64,000 bases of DNA from Allobosea lupini (GTDB taxonomy: Bacteria; Pseudomonadota; Alphaproteobacteria; Rhizobiales; Beijerinckiaceae), in NCBI RefSeq assembly GCF_900109525.1, contig NZ_FOAN01000002.1, positions 620,001-684,000 on the forward strand, read 5' to 3'. Numbering within the stretch: the first letter of the stretch is position 1; the number at the start of each line of letters is the position of its first letter. The position numbers were made by a program, and so were the translations under genes. The notes beneath the pieces are model-generated. The model saw only the letters and a program-made list of their open reading frames with translations, did not search any database and was not told the DNA's origin. Below are positions 39,711 through 49,927 of the stretch, one piece after another.

Positions 39711-39751
39711 GTCATTCCAGGGCAATCCAAAAGGATCGAGCCCGGAATGAC
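39711..39751. repeat. Short palindromic repeat, family A-like
   Basis: Inverted arms GTCATTCCAGGGC and GCCCGGAATGAC around a short centre, 18 bases after ubiA. The arms match the outer ends of the family A repeats, so this is a reduced copy. Confidence 0.55.
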
Positions 39752-39780
39752 GGCTTGCTTCTGCGCTAAGCCATCCTGCT

Positions 39781-40308
39781 CTAGGACAGGATCTCGCCGC
39801 GGATCACCACGGGGCGCTCCGGCAGGCGGCCGGTCTTGCGCCGCGTCAGGAAGCGCGGGCGGCGGCCGGCGAGCAGAGCATGCCGGCGGCGGATGCGGAC
39901 CGCGCCGAGCGCGACCCGGCCGAGCTGCGGATAAGGTTCGGTGATCGCGCCGTCACTGGTTTCGAGCAGCAGCGGCAGGCCGCTCGTGCGGCCGGCATCG
40001 CGCCAGACGGCGATGGCATCGTCCTGATCGAGCACGGCGACAACGACCGAACGGCCATCGCCCGCGGTCAGAGCAACCTGAAAACGGTCATCGTCGGCGA
40101 TCGCGCCGCCGGCGAGGCGCAGCGCGATGCCGCGCCAGCCCTTGCCGCCACGCAGGATACGCACCGGCCCGACACGCTCGATGCGTGGGCTATTTTGCTG
40201 CTGCGGCGCTTGCGCCGACTGCGAGGGCTGCCCGCTCTGATTATGCGCGCTGCTGGGGAAGGCAGGCACGCAGCCAGCCTCCCCAGCAGCCGGCGTGACG
40301 CTGGCCAT
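39781..40308 (-). CDS. DUF6101 family protein
   Basis: A 175-residue protein conserved in Rhizobiales without known function. The recognisable part runs from GWRGIALRLAGGAIADDDRF through LLLETSDGAITEPYPQLGRVALGA to the basic C-terminus RRPRFLTRRKTGRLPERP. The start MASVTPAAG follows AGAGAGGCGTTAAAACCG. A larger open frame to 40941 runs antisense through cysQ and is not used. Convergent with ubiA. Confidence 0.8.
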   Translation of the reverse strand: MASVTPAAGEAGCVPAFPSSAHNQSGQPSQSAQAPQQQNSPRIERVGPVRILRGGKGWRGIALRLAGGAIADDDRFQVALTAGDGRSVVVAVLDQDDAIAVWRDAGRTSGLPLLLETSDGAITEPYPQLGRVALGAVRIRRRHALLAGRRPRFLTRRKTGRLPERPVVIRGEILS

Positions 40309-40557
40309 CGGTTTTAACGCCTCTCTCTTAATCCCTGCTGCCCGGAACCCTCTGTGGATGCGGGGTTCTCGTGCTCTGCAGGGAGGAGAGTGGCCGGAAG
40401 GATTGTCCGAGCGCTTAAGCTTGAGGGTTAAACAAAGGTGTTGAAGCGGTTTTCCGCCCTTTTGCGGTTTGTTTCCCGGTTGATGCTTGACGGAATCTTT
40501 CTCCCGATGGTGGCTTTTTCCTTGTTCAGCCGCCCCGCAAGGCCGTAACGAAGTGCG
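40309..40557. other. Intergenic region between DUF6101 gene and cysQ
   Basis: Divergent promoter region of about 250 bases, less GC-rich than its surroundings (stretches such as TTAAGCTTGAGGGTTAAACAAAGG). No gene, repeat or operator was recognised. Confidence 0.5.
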
Positions 40558-41385
40558 ATGACATCCACACCATTGCCGATCGCCGGGGATCTGTTGGCCG
40601 CCGTCGAAGCCGCCTGCCGCGAGGCCGGAGGTCTCGCGCTCGACCTGTTCCGCCCCGGGGCGAATACCGTCGCCAAGACCTGGTCGAAGGCCGGCGGCTC
40701 GCCGGTGACCGAAGCCGATATCGGTGTCGATACCTTCCTGCATGTCCGCCTCGCGGCGCTGCTGCCGGAAGCCGCCTGGCTTTCGGAGGAAACGGCTGAC
40801 GACACGATCCGGCTGTCGCGCCGCTTCGTCTGGGTGGTCGATCCGATCGACGGCACCCGCGCCTACATGGCGGGCTCGGCCGATTGGGCGGTCTGCGTCG
40901 CCCTGCTCGACGAAGGGCGCCCCATCCTCGGCGTGGTGCATGCGCCGGCAGGGACGACGACCTATACGGCGGTCAGCGGCGGTGGAGCGCAGAGCAACGG
41001 CAAGCCGATCCGCGCGAACGGGCTCACGACGCTCGCCGGTGCCCGCATCGCAGGCCCAAAACCAATCCTCGACGCCCTCGCCCGCCAGCAGGATTTCGTC
41101 GCCACGGACAAGATTCCGTCGCTGGCGCTGCGCCTGACCCGCATTGCCGACGGCACGATCGATGCCGGGCTCGTGTCACCGGATGCGCGCGACTGGGATC
41201 TCGCCGCCGCCGATCTCGTGCTCAAGGAGGCCGGCGGCCAGGTCACGACCTCCGATGGCGAAGCGCTCAGCTATAACCGCGAGATACCGGTCCACGGCAT
41301 GCTGATGGCGTCTGGAACCAGTCTTGCCACCTCACTCGCGCAGGCGCTGCGCCGGCTGCGCGAGAGCCAGCCGCAGCGGAGCTGA
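40558..41385 (+). CDS. cysQ: 3'(2'),5'-bisphosphate nucleotidase (CysQ, inositol monophosphatase family)
   Basis: Mg-dependent phosphatase that removes PAP formed in sulfate assimilation. It has 275 residues with the metal-binding Glu of LSEETADD, the VVDPIDGTRAY motif and the C-terminal SPDARDWDLAAADLVLKEAGG (in parts). Members of the same fold act on inositol phosphates, so CysQ is the most probable but not the only reading. First gene of a run towards lpxK. Confidence 0.9.
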   Translation: MTSTPLPIAGDLLAAVEAACREAGGLALDLFRPGANTVAKTWSKAGGSPVTEADIGVDTFLHVRLAALLPEAAWLSEETADDTIRLSRRFVWVVDPIDGTRAYMAGSADWAVCVALLDEGRPILGVVHAPAGTTTYTAVSGGGAQSNGKPIRANGLTTLAGARIAGPKPILDALARQQDFVATDKIPSLALRLTRIADGTIDAGLVSPDARDWDLAAADLVLKEAGGQVTTSDGEALSYNREIPVHGMLMASGTSLATSLAQALRRLRESQPQRS

Positions 41386-41591
41386 AGCGCGGCGCGACGC
41401 CGCTGCCGCAGCGCCAGGGCGAAAGCTGCCGGAAATAACCGCAATTTGTTGGCGATCGGCCCTCGCGCGCGCGCGGCTGATGGCTTATCTGATCGCACGG
41501 CAAAAGCGCAGGCAAGGCAGGTCGGAGCAAGTCCGGCGCTGCTCCAGCTTGCTTTCGACGCAGACCTCAGGACACCGGTCGGAGACGAACG

Positions 41592-41834
41592 ATGAGCACG
41601 AGCCAGGACACCAAGCAGCTGCTGCACCTCGTGATCGGCGGCGAGTTGAGCTCGCTCGACGGGGTCGAGTTCAAGGATCTAGCCCAGGTCGACATCGTCG
41701 GCGTGTACCCGAACTACGCCGCCGCCCATGCGGCCTGGAAGTCCAAGGCGCAGCAGACCGTCGACCAGGCTCAGACCCGTTATTTCGTCGTCCACCTGCA
41801 TCGCCTGCTCGATCCCTCGACAGCCCAGAGCTGA
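41592..41834 (+). CDS. DUF4170 family small protein
   Basis: An 80-residue protein: LLHLVIGGELSSLDGVEFKD, IVGVYPNYAAAHAAWKSKAQ and RYFVVHLHRLLDP are the family pattern. Function is unknown. DUF4170 genes lie next to cysQ-like and lipid A genes in many Rhizobiales, as here. 26 bases before the acyltransferase gene. The ATG follows GGAGACGAACG. Confidence 0.92.
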   Translation: MSTSQDTKQLLHLVIGGELSSLDGVEFKDLAQVDIVGVYPNYAAAHAAWKSKAQQTVDQAQTRYFVVHLHRLLDPSTAQS

Positions 41835-41860
41835 TCTGAAAGACGCTGCAGTCCGGCTCG

Positions 41861-42610
41861 ATGGGATTTTCGCTGCTCAAGACGAAGTTCGCGCAGGAGG
41901 CGCTTGGGCGCAGCCTCGCCTATTATCTGCGCCTGGTCAGGCGCACGAACCGCTTCGTCGTCGAGCCGGCCGACGTCTATGATCGCGTGCGCGGCGAGCT
42001 GCCGCTGATCATCGCGATGTGGCACGGCCAGCATGTCATGATCCCGTTCGCCCGGCCGGAGTGGATGCCGTCCTGCTCGCTGGTCTCGCGCCATGGCGAC
42101 GGCGGCTTCAACGCCGTCGCGCTGCGCGAGCTCGGCATCGGGGCGATCCGCGGCTCGGGCGCCTCTGGCAAGAAGGTCCGCGAGAAGGGCGGCGCGCCGG
42201 CCTTCCTCGCCATGGTCCGCCGACTCGCCGCCGGCGACACCATGGTGCTGACCGCCGACATCCCCAAGCGCGCCCGCATCTGCGGCCCGGGCATCGTCCA
42301 ATTGGCGCGCGCCTCGGGGCGGCCAATCCACCCGATCGCCGTGGTGACCAGCCGGCGCATCGACTTCAACAGCTGGGATCGCGCCTCGATCGGCCTGCCC
42401 TTCGGGCGCGGTGCCATCGTCGTCGGCGATCCCGTCTGGGTTGCTCGCGAGGCGGACGAGGCGACCTGCGAGGCGGCGCGCCTTGCCGTCCAGGCCGGGC
42501 TCGACGCCGTGCATGAGCGCGCCTATGCGCTGATCGGCGCGCGCGATCCCGGCGCGGACCTGCGTGAAGTCCAGGCTGCAAAAGCAACGGCCAAGGCCAG
42601 CGCCGCATGA
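41861..42610 (+). CDS. Lysophospholipid acyltransferase family protein (DUF374)
   Basis: A 249-residue acyltransferase-like protein. The conserved blocks are IIAMWHGQHVMIPF, LVSRHGDGGFNAVAL and TADIPKRARICGPGIVQLA. It probably acylates lipid A or a phospholipid. It overlaps waaA by 4 bases and is part of the Kdo/lipid A cluster, which supports an envelope lipid role. Confidence 0.92.
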   Translation: MGFSLLKTKFAQEALGRSLAYYLRLVRRTNRFVVEPADVYDRVRGELPLIIAMWHGQHVMIPFARPEWMPSCSLVSRHGDGGFNAVALRELGIGAIRGSGASGKKVREKGGAPAFLAMVRRLAAGDTMVLTADIPKRARICGPGIVQLARASGRPIHPIAVVTSRRIDFNSWDRASIGLPFGRGAIVVGDPVWVAREADEATCEAARLAVQAGLDAVHERAYALIGARDPGADLREVQAAKATAKASAA

Positions 42611-43908
42611 TCGGCCGCAGCATCATCATCCAGACCTACCGGACGCTCACCGCCCTGCTCGAGCCGGCAGCCGCCGGCCTGCTGCTCTGGCGGCGCCGGC
42701 GCGGCAAGGAGGACCCGGCACGCCTTTCCGAGCGGCGGGGCCATCCGAGCATCGAGCGGCCGGCGAAGACGCTCGTCTGGCTGCATGGCGCCAGCGTCGG
42801 CGAGACGGTGACGCTGCTGCCCCTGATCGAGCGGCTGCAGCGGCGCGGGCTCGCCGTGCTGGTGACCTCGGGCACGGTGACCTCGGCGCGCCTCCTGGCG
42901 CAGCGCCTGCCGGCCGGGGCGATCCATCAGTTCCTGCCGCTCGACGTTCCCCGCTATATGCGCCGCTTCCTCGACCATTGGCGCCCCGATCTCGGCCTGA
43001 TCTGCGAATCCGAAATCTGGCCCAATCTGATGATCGAAGCCGGCAAGCGCAGCGTGCCGCTCGTCCTGGTCAATGCGCGCATGTCGGAGCGCTCCTTCCG
43101 GCGCTGGTACAAGTTCCCGCAGACCTCGCGCTATCTGCTCTCCGGCTTCGACCGCTGCCTGGCCCAATCGCAGGAGGACGGGCAACGCCTCGCCCAGCTC
43201 GGCGCACCGCGCGTCAGCATCGCCGGCAACCTGAAATTCGACGTCCCCGCCCCACCGGCCGACCCCAATACGCTTGCCTTGCTTGACGGCCTCGCCGCCG
43301 GCCGGCCGGTCTGGGTCGCCGCCTCGACCCATCCGGGCGAGGAAGAGGACGTGCTCGCGGCCCATCTCGGCGTCAGGACGCATCTGCCGAAGCTCCTCAC
43401 CATCGTCGTGCCCCGCCATCCCGATCGCGGCGCTGAGGTCGAGGCGCTGGCGCTGGCCAACGACGTCGCCAGCGCCCGGCGCTCGCTCGGCCACCTCCCC
43501 GAGCGCGACATCGACTTCTACATCGCCGATACGCTCGGCGATCTCGGCCTGTTCTACCGGCTGGCGCCGGTCGCCTTCATCGGCGGCTCGCTCGCCCCCA
43601 TCGGCGGCCACAACCCGATCGAGCCGGCCAAGCTCGGCTGCGCCCTGCTGCATGGCCCGCTCGTGCATAAATCCGCCGATCTCTTTGCCGCCTTCGATGC
43701 CGGCGGTGGCGCAATCCAGGTCGCCGACCGGCAGGAGCTGGCCCAGGCAGTGCATCGCTGGCTCAGCGACCCCGCTGCAGCGCGCCAGGCCGCGCGGGCC
43801 GCAGCCCGCACCAGCACCGAGCTCAGCGGCGCGCTGGAACGGACCGTCCAGGCGATCGAGCCGCTGCTGCTGCGCGCGACCATCGGCCAGCGCGAGAGCG
43901 TGGAGTGA
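42607..43908 (+). CDS. waaA: 3-deoxy-D-manno-octulosonic acid (Kdo) transferase
   Basis: GT-B glycosyltransferase that adds Kdo to lipid IV-A. It has 433 residues: an N-terminal membrane anchor (TALLEPAAAGLLLWRRR), WLHGASVGETVTLLPLI with the catalytic Glu, PLDVPRYMRRFLDHWRP and the C-terminal GGSLAPIGGHNPIEPAKLG. It overlaps its neighbours on both sides by 4 bases. Confidence 0.97.
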   Translation: MIGRSIIIQTYRTLTALLEPAAAGLLLWRRRRGKEDPARLSERRGHPSIERPAKTLVWLHGASVGETVTLLPLIERLQRRGLAVLVTSGTVTSARLLAQRLPAGAIHQFLPLDVPRYMRRFLDHWRPDLGLICESEIWPNLMIEAGKRSVPLVLVNARMSERSFRRWYKFPQTSRYLLSGFDRCLAQSQEDGQRLAQLGAPRVSIAGNLKFDVPAPPADPNTLALLDGLAAGRPVWVAASTHPGEEEDVLAAHLGVRTHLPKLLTIVVPRHPDRGAEVEALALANDVASARRSLGHLPERDIDFYIADTLGDLGLFYRLAPVAFIGGSLAPIGGHNPIEPAKLGCALLHGPLVHKSADLFAAFDAGGGAIQVADRQELAQAVHRWLSDPAAARQAARAAARTSTELSGALERTVQAIEPLLLRATIGQRESVE

Positions 43909-44942
43909 TGCGCGCCCCGGGCTTCTGGTGGCACGCGCCGCCATCCGCCCTCGCCCGGCTGCTGCAACCGCTCGGGATGCTCTATGGCGCGGTCACGCTG
44001 AAGCGCATGCGCCGTCCGGGTATCGAAGCCGGCCTTCCGGTGATCTGCGTCGGCAACTTCGTCGCCGGCGGCGCCGGCAAGACGCCGACCACGCTGGCGC
44101 TGGCATCCCGGCTCGCCAGGATGGGTGAGACGCCCTTCGCCCTGACGCGCGGCTATGGCGGGCGGCTGCCCGGCCCGCTGCGGGTCGACGCGGCCCGGCA
44201 CGGCGCCGTCGACGTTGGCGACGAACCCCTGCTGCTGGCGGCGCAGCTGCCGACGATCGTAGCGCGGGAGCGGCCAGCCGGCGCTACGCTCGCACGCGAA
44301 GCGGGCGCCAGCGTCGTCCTGATGGATGACGGGCTGCAGAATCCCGCGCTGCACAAGGACCTGCGACTGGCGGTCGTCGACGGCGCCGCCGGCGTCGGCA
44401 ACGGGCTTTGCCTGCCGGCCGGGCCGCTGCGCGCACCGCTCGCCGGGCAGCTCGGGCAGGTCGATGCCCTCGTCGTCATCGGTGAGGGAGCGGCCGGCGA
44501 GCATGTCGCCGCGCAGGCACTCACAGTCGGCAAACGCGTGCTGCGGGCCAAGCTCGTGCCGCCGGTCGACATTCAGGCGGAGCTCGCCGGCCTATCGGTT
44601 CTGGCCGCCTCGGGGATCGGGCGGCCCGAGAAATTCGCGGCGACGCTGCGCGCCGCCGGTGCGCGGCTTGCCGGCGAACGCGCTTATGGCGACCACCACG
44701 CCTATTCGGATGCCGACGTCGCGGCGCTGATCGGCGACGCCAAGGCGAAGGCCTGCCGCATCGCGGTCACCGAGAAGGACATGGTCAAGCTCGCGCCACT
44801 CTGGCCGGCGGCCGAACGCTCGCTCCTTCTGTGCGTGCCGGTCACGCTCGCCTTCGAGGATGACGCAGCACTCGACGCGCTGCTGCGTCATACCGTCGTA
44901 AAGGCCCGCTCAGCTGCGGCCGGCGCGTCGCACGCGCAATAG
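43905..44942 (+). CDS. lpxK: Tetraacyldisaccharide 4'-kinase
   Basis: Phosphorylates the 4' position of lipid A disaccharide to give lipid IV-A. It has 345 residues with the Walker A motif GNFVAGGAGKTPTT, the ALTRGYGGRLPGP loop and VLMDDGLQNPALHKD. GTG and ATG starts are adjacent. Its 3' end overlaps the convergent DUF2093 gene by 33 bases. Confidence 0.96.
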   Translation: MMRAPGFWWHAPPSALARLLQPLGMLYGAVTLKRMRRPGIEAGLPVICVGNFVAGGAGKTPTTLALASRLARMGETPFALTRGYGGRLPGPLRVDAARHGAVDVGDEPLLLAAQLPTIVARERPAGATLAREAGASVVLMDDGLQNPALHKDLRLAVVDGAAGVGNGLCLPAGPLRAPLAGQLGQVDALVVIGEGAAGEHVAAQALTVGKRVLRAKLVPPVDIQAELAGLSVLAASGIGRPEKFAATLRAAGARLAGERAYGDHHAYSDADVAALIGDAKAKACRIAVTEKDMVKLAPLWPAAERSLLLCVPVTLAFEDDAALDALLRHTVVKARSAAAGASHAQ

Positions 44943-45134
44943 CACCGCCTCAGGCGAGGCATAGGCCTCCTGCCAGTCGACCGACCAGTAGCGCAGATCC
45001 TCGAGCCGGATCGCAGCACCAGTGACGGCGCAGCGGACGAAGGCGCCAGGGCGCACGACGCGGAACTCACCATGGCCGTAATCGACCAGCGCTTCCGATC
45101 CTGAAGGGGGCAGACGTTCGTTGATGTTCATCAT
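44910..45134 (-). CDS. DUF2093 family small protein
   Basis: A 74-residue protein with the family core LVDYGHGEFRVVRPGAFVRCAVTGAAI and LEDLRYWSVDWQEAYASPEA (each in shorter blocks). Function is unknown. DUF2093 genes typically lie next to lpxK in Rhizobiales, as here. It converges with and overlaps lpxK by 33 bases. A double ATG marks the start. Confidence 0.9.
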   Translation of the reverse strand: MMNINERLPPSGSEALVDYGHGEFRVVRPGAFVRCAVTGAAIRLEDLRYWSVDWQEAYASPEAVLLRVRRAGRS

Positions 45135-45247
45135 AGGGCCGGGGGATCGAGCGGCGGACGGTTAGCGTACAGGTTGCAGCTTGACGCAACCATCTCTGAA
45201 ACCACGCATTGTTCCAATATGGTCTTTCTGTGATAGCGTCAGTTCCG

Positions 45248-46096
45248 ATGATGTCCAGCCTGACCCGCGCCACCTTGCTGGCGATTGGTCTTGTTTCCCT
45301 GCTCGCGGAAGCCGCGATGGCGGGCGGCTATGAACGCGTCCGCATCCCGCATGACGATTACCAGCTCGACGGCGTGATGTTTCGGCCGACAGGCCCAGGA
45401 CCGTTCCCCGCCGTCGTCGCATTGCATGGTTGCGGCGGCCTCTGGCGCGAGCCCGACAAGCTTTCGATGCGGCATAGCGACTGGGGCGAGCGCCTTGCCG
45501 GGACCGGGCTCATCGTCCTGATGCCGGACAGCTACGGGTCGCGCGGGCTCGGTTCGCAATGCGGCGTCAAGGACGTCACCATCCGCGCCAGCCGCGAACG
45601 CGTCGGCGATGCGATGGCGGCACGGCGCTGGCTGCAGGACCGTCCCGATGTCCGCCGCGATGCAATCGCGCTGCTCGGCTGGTCGGGCGGTGGCTCCACC
45701 ATTCTGGCTGCAATTCGAAAGGACCGCCGGCCGGCCGACCGCCAGCCGGATTTCGCCCGCGCCGTCGCCTTCTATCCCGGCTGCCGGTTGCAATCGGAGT
45801 CGGGGAGCTTCGAGGCCAGGCTGCCGACCCTGATCCTGATGGGGGACGCCGACGACTGGACGCCGCCTGCCCCTTGCGACTTCCTCGCCAAGGCCGCTCG
45901 CGCCCGTGGCGAACCGGTCGAGCTCGTGCTCTATCCCGGCGCTGTGCATGATTTCGACCATCCGCGCCTGGACAAGCGCGAGAAGGAAGGCGTTGCCTAT
46001 TCGGCCTCCGGAACCGGCAAGGTCACGGTGGGCACCGACCCGGCCGCGCGCGACGATGCGATCAGGCGCGTCAAGGCCTTCCTGATGGGCAAGTGA
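45248..46096 (+). CDS. Secreted dienelactone-hydrolase family protein
   Basis: An alpha/beta hydrolase of 282 residues with a signal peptide (cut near AEAAMAGG). The nucleophile elbow is LGWSGGGST, the acid is expected near LMGDADDWTPP, and the histidine is in GAVHDFDHPRL. An oxyanion-type HGCGGLW lies early. Cysteines in SQCGVKD and YPGCRLQ may bridge in the periplasm. The substrate is unknown. Convergent with the SGNH gene. Confidence 0.9.
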   Translation: MMSSLTRATLLAIGLVSLLAEAAMAGGYERVRIPHDDYQLDGVMFRPTGPGPFPAVVALHGCGGLWREPDKLSMRHSDWGERLAGTGLIVLMPDSYGSRGLGSQCGVKDVTIRASRERVGDAMAARRWLQDRPDVRRDAIALLGWSGGGSTILAAIRKDRRPADRQPDFARAVAFYPGCRLQSESGSFEARLPTLILMGDADDWTPPAPCDFLAKAARARGEPVELVLYPGAVHDFDHPRLDKREKEGVAYSASGTGKVTVGTDPAARDDAIRRVKAFLMGK

Positions 46097-46128
46097 AGCG
46101 GGCCGGCGAGCAGCGGCCTTATCAAAGC

Positions 46129-46899
46129 TCAGCGTGCCGAGGCCGTGAGCGTCACAGCCGGCTTGTCGCCCAGGAGCGAGCGGGCGATGTCCTGCGCGAG
46201 GCAGCCATAGCCGGCATCGCTCATATGGAAACGGTCGCCGGCGAGCGCCGCCATGAAGCCCTCCGCGTCGCGCTGATACCAGCTCAGCATCGCCTGGTAG
46301 CGCGACAGCACCGGAACCGCCTGCGTCCTGGCGACGTCGGCGATGGCGTCGACATAGGCGCGATAACGCGCCGTCTCCTTGATGCCCGGATAGAACTGCG
46401 GATCAAGGATGACGAGCCGGGTCCGGGCCTGCTTGGCGGCGGCGATGCCATCCGCCACGAGATTGCGGAAGGTGCCGAGGTCGCCGCCGTTCACCGCGTC
46501 GTTCGTGCCGACCTGCCAAATCACCAGATCGTAGCGGCCGTCCACCAGCGCAGCCTTCAGGCGCAGAAGCGTCTGCGGCGCGGTTTCACCACCGATGCCG
46601 GCATTGACCATCTCGATGGAGCGGCCTCCGAGCCCTTCGCGCAGCAGCGAGCCGAGTCGGGCCGGATAGGTCTTGTCCTTGCCGCTGGCGCCGATTCCTT
46701 CAGTCGAGGACGAGCCGATGGCGAGAATGCGTAGGGGAGCGCTACCCCCCTTCCAGGCGGAAGCGAGATCAGCGGCATCGCGTGTGAGAGTCGACGGCCT
46801 GCAGACGAACTCGGTCGCGTTTGCCTGCTGAGCCTGCAGGCCCAGAGGCGCAAGCATGGCAAAGGCACAAGCAAGGCGTATCCGGAAACCGGCGAGCAT
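46129..46899 (-). CDS. Secreted SGNH/GDSL hydrolase
   Basis: A 256-residue esterase-type protein. The signal peptide ends near QQANA. Block I is LAIGSSSTEGIGASG, with the nucleophile Ser; block II is VNAGIGGETAPQ; block III is WQVGTNDAVNG; and block V with the catalytic Asp/His is DRFHMSDAGYG. The start MLAGFRIRLACAFAM is preferred over a TTG at 46917. Possible substrates are acetylated or acylated envelope sugars. Confidence 0.9.
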   Translation of the reverse strand: MLAGFRIRLACAFAMLAPLGLQAQQANATEFVCRPSTLTRDAADLASAWKGGSAPLRILAIGSSSTEGIGASGKDKTYPARLGSLLREGLGGRSIEMVNAGIGGETAPQTLLRLKAALVDGRYDLVIWQVGTNDAVNGGDLGTFRNLVADGIAAAKQARTRLVILDPQFYPGIKETARYRAYVDAIADVARTQAVPVLSRYQAMLSWYQRDAEGFMAALAGDRFHMSDAGYGCLAQDIARSLLGDKPAVTLTASAR

Positions 46900-47013
46900 C
46901 AAGGACCATTCCCCCAACCGCTATCAGGCAGCGATTAGCCAGGGCTAGCTGAACGCTATCTGAACGGGACGCGGTTCATCCAAATTGGTGGTGAATGACC
47001 GGTTTTCGGAATA

Positions 47014-48537
47014 TCAGAACAGATCGCCCTGCCCGCTCCCGCCGACCGCCTTGCGAGCGGCCTGTCGCGGCACCTGCGGCGGAGAAGCCCCGCCCGGCAC
47101 AATCGCGCCGAAGCTGCCGTCGGCGAGCGTGACCTGAAGGGCCAATCCCGGCCGCGCTGCCGTGGCGCTGCGCAGCAGATTGCCGCCCTCGTCGCGCACC
47201 AGCGCATAACCGCGCGCCAGCACCGCCTGCGGCCCGAGCGAGGCGGCGAGCGCCCAGACGCTCTCCAGCCGGTCGCGGCGGCGCTGAACCTGGCCGGTGA
47301 AAGCGGCGACCGCGCGCGCAGCGACGGCATCGAGCCGATCGCCGGCGCGGGCGATACGGTCGCGCTCGGTACGAAGAAGCGCGCCGCGCGCCGCCGCGAG
47401 CCGCTTGCCGAGCCCATCGAGCCGGGCCGCATGGGTGGCAAGCCGTGCCGCCGGCGATTGCGCATGCAGGCGCCGATCGAGCTGCGCCAGGCGCTGTTCA
47501 TAGGCGCGGGCATTGCGCGCCAGGGCCGGACCGAGCCGCGTAGCTGCGAGATCGAGCCGCTGGCGCGGCGCCGCCAGCAGGGTCTCGGGCGTCGGCAGCG
47601 CGCGGGCGAGCGCGCGCAGATCGCTGCGCCGGCGCTCGGACAGGCGCAGCGTCGCGCCGGACAGCCGGCGCGACAGGTCCGTCACCTGCCCCAGCAATTC
47701 GGCCCGCACCGGCACGACCTTCTCGGCCGCGCCGGTCGGCGTGGGGCTGCGCAGATCGGCGGCATGGTCGATCAGGGTGACGTCGGTCTCGTGGCCGACC
47801 GCCGAGACCAGCGGGATCAGCGAGGCCGCGGCGGCGCGGACCACCACCTCCTCGTTGAAGCCCATCAGGTCCTCGAGCGAGCCGCCACCGCGCGCGACGA
47901 TGATCACATCCGGACGTGGAATCCGGCCGCCTTCCGGCAGCGCGTTGAAGCCGGCGATCGCATTCGCGACCTCGGCCGCGCTGCTCTCGCCCTGGACGCG
48001 GACCGGCCAGACCAGGACCTGACGTGGAAAACGTTCCTCCAGCCGGTGCAGGATGTCACGGATGACGGCGCCGGTCGGCGAGGTGACGACGCCGACCACG
48101 CGCGGCAGGAACGGGATGAGCTGCTTGCGGCCGGGATCGAACAGGCCCTCGGCGGCGAGCTTCTTGCGACGCTCCTCCAGCAGCGCCATCAGCGCGCCGA
48201 TGCCGGCCGGCTCCAGGGAATCGATGATGATCTGGTAGCTCGATTTGCCGGCGAAGGTGGTGATCTTGCCGGTGGCGATGACCTCGAGCCCTTCCTGTGG
48301 CTTGGTCTTCAGCCGGCCGAAGACGCCCTTCCAGATCACCGCGTCGATCTTGGCGTTGGCATCCTTCAGCGAGAAATAGACATGGCCGGAGCCGACCGGC
48401 CCGCGGTAGCCGGAGATTTCGCCGCGGACGCGCACGAAACCGAAGGCGTCTTCCAGCGTGCGCTTGAGCGCGCCGGAGAGGTCGGAGACCGACCATTCGG
48501 GGGCGTTGCCGGCGGGCTGAGGCGATTCGCTGTCCAT
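47014..48537 (-). CDS. xseA: Exodeoxyribonuclease VII large subunit
   Basis: Single-strand exonuclease subunit of 507 residues: N-terminal OB fold ([23 protein letters not shown] in parts), the catalytic domain with [19 protein letters not shown] and [15 protein letters not shown], then [28 protein letters not shown] (in parts), and a long coiled coil (about 270-440). The C-terminus is basic ([10 protein letters not shown]). Divergent from purD. Confidence 0.97.
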   Translation of the reverse strand: MDSESPQPAGNAPEWSVSDLSGALKRTLEDAFGFVRVRGEISGYRGPVGSGHVYFSLKDANAKIDAVIWKGVFGRLKTKPQEGLEVIATGKITTFAGKSSYQIIIDSLEPAGIGALMALLEERRKKLAAEGLFDPGRKQLIPFLPRVVGVVTSPTGAVIRDILHRLEERFPRQVLVWPVRVQGESSAAEVANAIAGFNALPEGGRIPRPDVIIVARGGGSLEDLMGFNEEVVVRAAAASLIPLVSAVGHETDVTLIDHAADLRSPTPTGAAEKVVPVRAELLGQVTDLSRRLSGATLRLSERRRSDLRALARALPTPETLLAAPRQRLDLAATRLGPALARNARAYEQRLAQLDRRLHAQSPAARLATHAARLDGLGKRLAAARGALLRTERDRIARAGDRLDAVAARAVAAFTGQVQRRRDRLESVWALAASLGPQAVLARGYALVRDEGGNLLRSATAARPGLALQVTLADGSFGAIVPGGASPPQVPRQAARKAVGGSGQGDLF

Positions 48538-48629
48538 GGAACGTATTTAACGACACGCGGACGCCAGCAGAAGCGTTGCTCCGCCAGCCCGCGGCAGCTA
48601 TTGCGCCTTCGAGCAAGCGGAGAGATGCG

Positions 48630-49910
48630 ATGAACATTCTTCTGATCGGGTCCGGCGGGCGCGAGCATGCCCTGGCCTGGGCGATCTCATCCTCGCCGCT
48701 CTGCGACAAGCTCTTCATCGCGCCGGGCAATCCCGGCACCGCCCAATGCGGCGAGAATGTCGTGCTGGATATCGCCGACCACCGCGCCGTTGCCGATTTC
48801 TGCAAGCTGATGGGCGTCGGCCTCGTCGTGGTCGGGCCGGAAGGCCCACTGGTCGAAGGCATCACCGACGATCTCGAAGCCGCCGGGATCAAGACCTTCG
48901 GTCCGTCGAAGGCGGCCGCGCAGCTCGAAGGCTCGAAGGCCTTCACCAAGGAACTCTGCGCCGAATTCGGGATTCCGACCGCCGGTTTCGCCCGCTTCAC
49001 CGACGAAGCCGCTGCCAGGGCCTACGTCGCCAAGACCGGCGCGCCGCTGGTGATCAAGGCCGACGGACTCGCTGCCGGCAAGGGCGTCGTCATGGCGGAG
49101 ACGGTCGAGCAGGCCAATGACGCCCTGGCGATGATGTTCTCGGGCGGGCTCGGCGCGGCCGGAGCCGAGGTGGTGATCGAGGAATGGATGATCGGCGAGG
49201 AAGCCAGCTTCTTCGCGCTCTGCGACGGCACGCATGCGCTGCCGCTCGCCTCGGCCCAGGACCACAAGCGCGTGGGCGACGGCGACACCGGCCCGAACAC
49301 CGGCGGCATGGGCGCCTATTCGCCGGCTCCCGTCATGACCCAGGCGATGGAAGAGCAGGTGATGGCGCAGATCGTCCGGCCGACGCTGGCGGGCATGCAC
49401 CAGCGCGGCACGCCGTTCAAGGGCGTGCTCTTCGCCGGGCTGATGATCACGGCCGATGGCCCGAAGCTGATCGAATACAACACCCGCTTCGGCGATCCCG
49501 AATGCGAGGTGCTGATGCCGCGCCTGAAGAGCGACATCGTGCCTGCCCTGCTCGCCGCGCGCGACGGCGTGCTCAACGCCGTAGACCTGCGCTGGTCCGA
49601 CAAGGTCGCGCTGACGGTGGTGATGGCGGCGAAAGGCTATCCCGGCACACCGGAGAAGGGCAGCGTGATCAAGGGCATCGACAAGGCCGCCGCCGAGAAG
49701 GACGTGCTGGTCTTCCATGCCGGCACGCAGGCGAAGGACGGCGATATCGTCGCCAATGGCGGGCGCGTGCTGAACATCGTGGCGCTCGGCAAAAGCGTCA
49801 GCGAGGCGCAGGCGAAGGCCTATGCGGCCGTCGACCTGATCGATTGGCCGGGTGGCTTCTGCCGGCGCGACATCGGCTGGCAGGCGGTCAAGCGCGAGCG
49901 CGAAGGCTGA
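48630..49910 (+). CDS. purD: Phosphoribosylamine-glycine ligase
   Basis: ATP-grasp enzyme of purine synthesis. It has 426 residues: [18 protein letters not shown] at the start, [34 protein letters not shown], and the ATP-grasp core [36 protein letters not shown] (in parts) and [18 protein letters not shown]. The start follows GCGGAGAGATGCG. It links to the glycine metabolism at the left of the window only by substrate. Confidence 0.98.
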   Translation: MNILLIGSGGREHALAWAISSSPLCDKLFIAPGNPGTAQCGENVVLDIADHRAVADFCKLMGVGLVVVGPEGPLVEGITDDLEAAGIKTFGPSKAAAQLEGSKAFTKELCAEFGIPTAGFARFTDEAAARAYVAKTGAPLVIKADGLAAGKGVVMAETVEQANDALAMMFSGGLGAAGAEVVIEEWMIGEEASFFALCDGTHALPLASAQDHKRVGDGDTGPNTGGMGAYSPAPVMTQAMEEQVMAQIVRPTLAGMHQRGTPFKGVLFAGLMITADGPKLIEYNTRFGDPECEVLMPRLKSDIVPALLAARDGVLNAVDLRWSDKVALTVVMAAKGYPGTPEKGSVIKGIDKAAAEKDVLVFHAGTQAKDGDIVANGGRVLNIVALGKSVSEAQAKAYAAVDLIDWPGGFCRRDIGWQAVKREREG

Positions 49911-49927
49911 CAAAGCGACCGCCGCTT

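Noticed and set aside
40309..40941. N-terminal extension of the DUF6101 frame to 40941
   Set aside because: The extension is antisense to cysQ and unlike the family; the ATG at 40308 has a reasonable start context.
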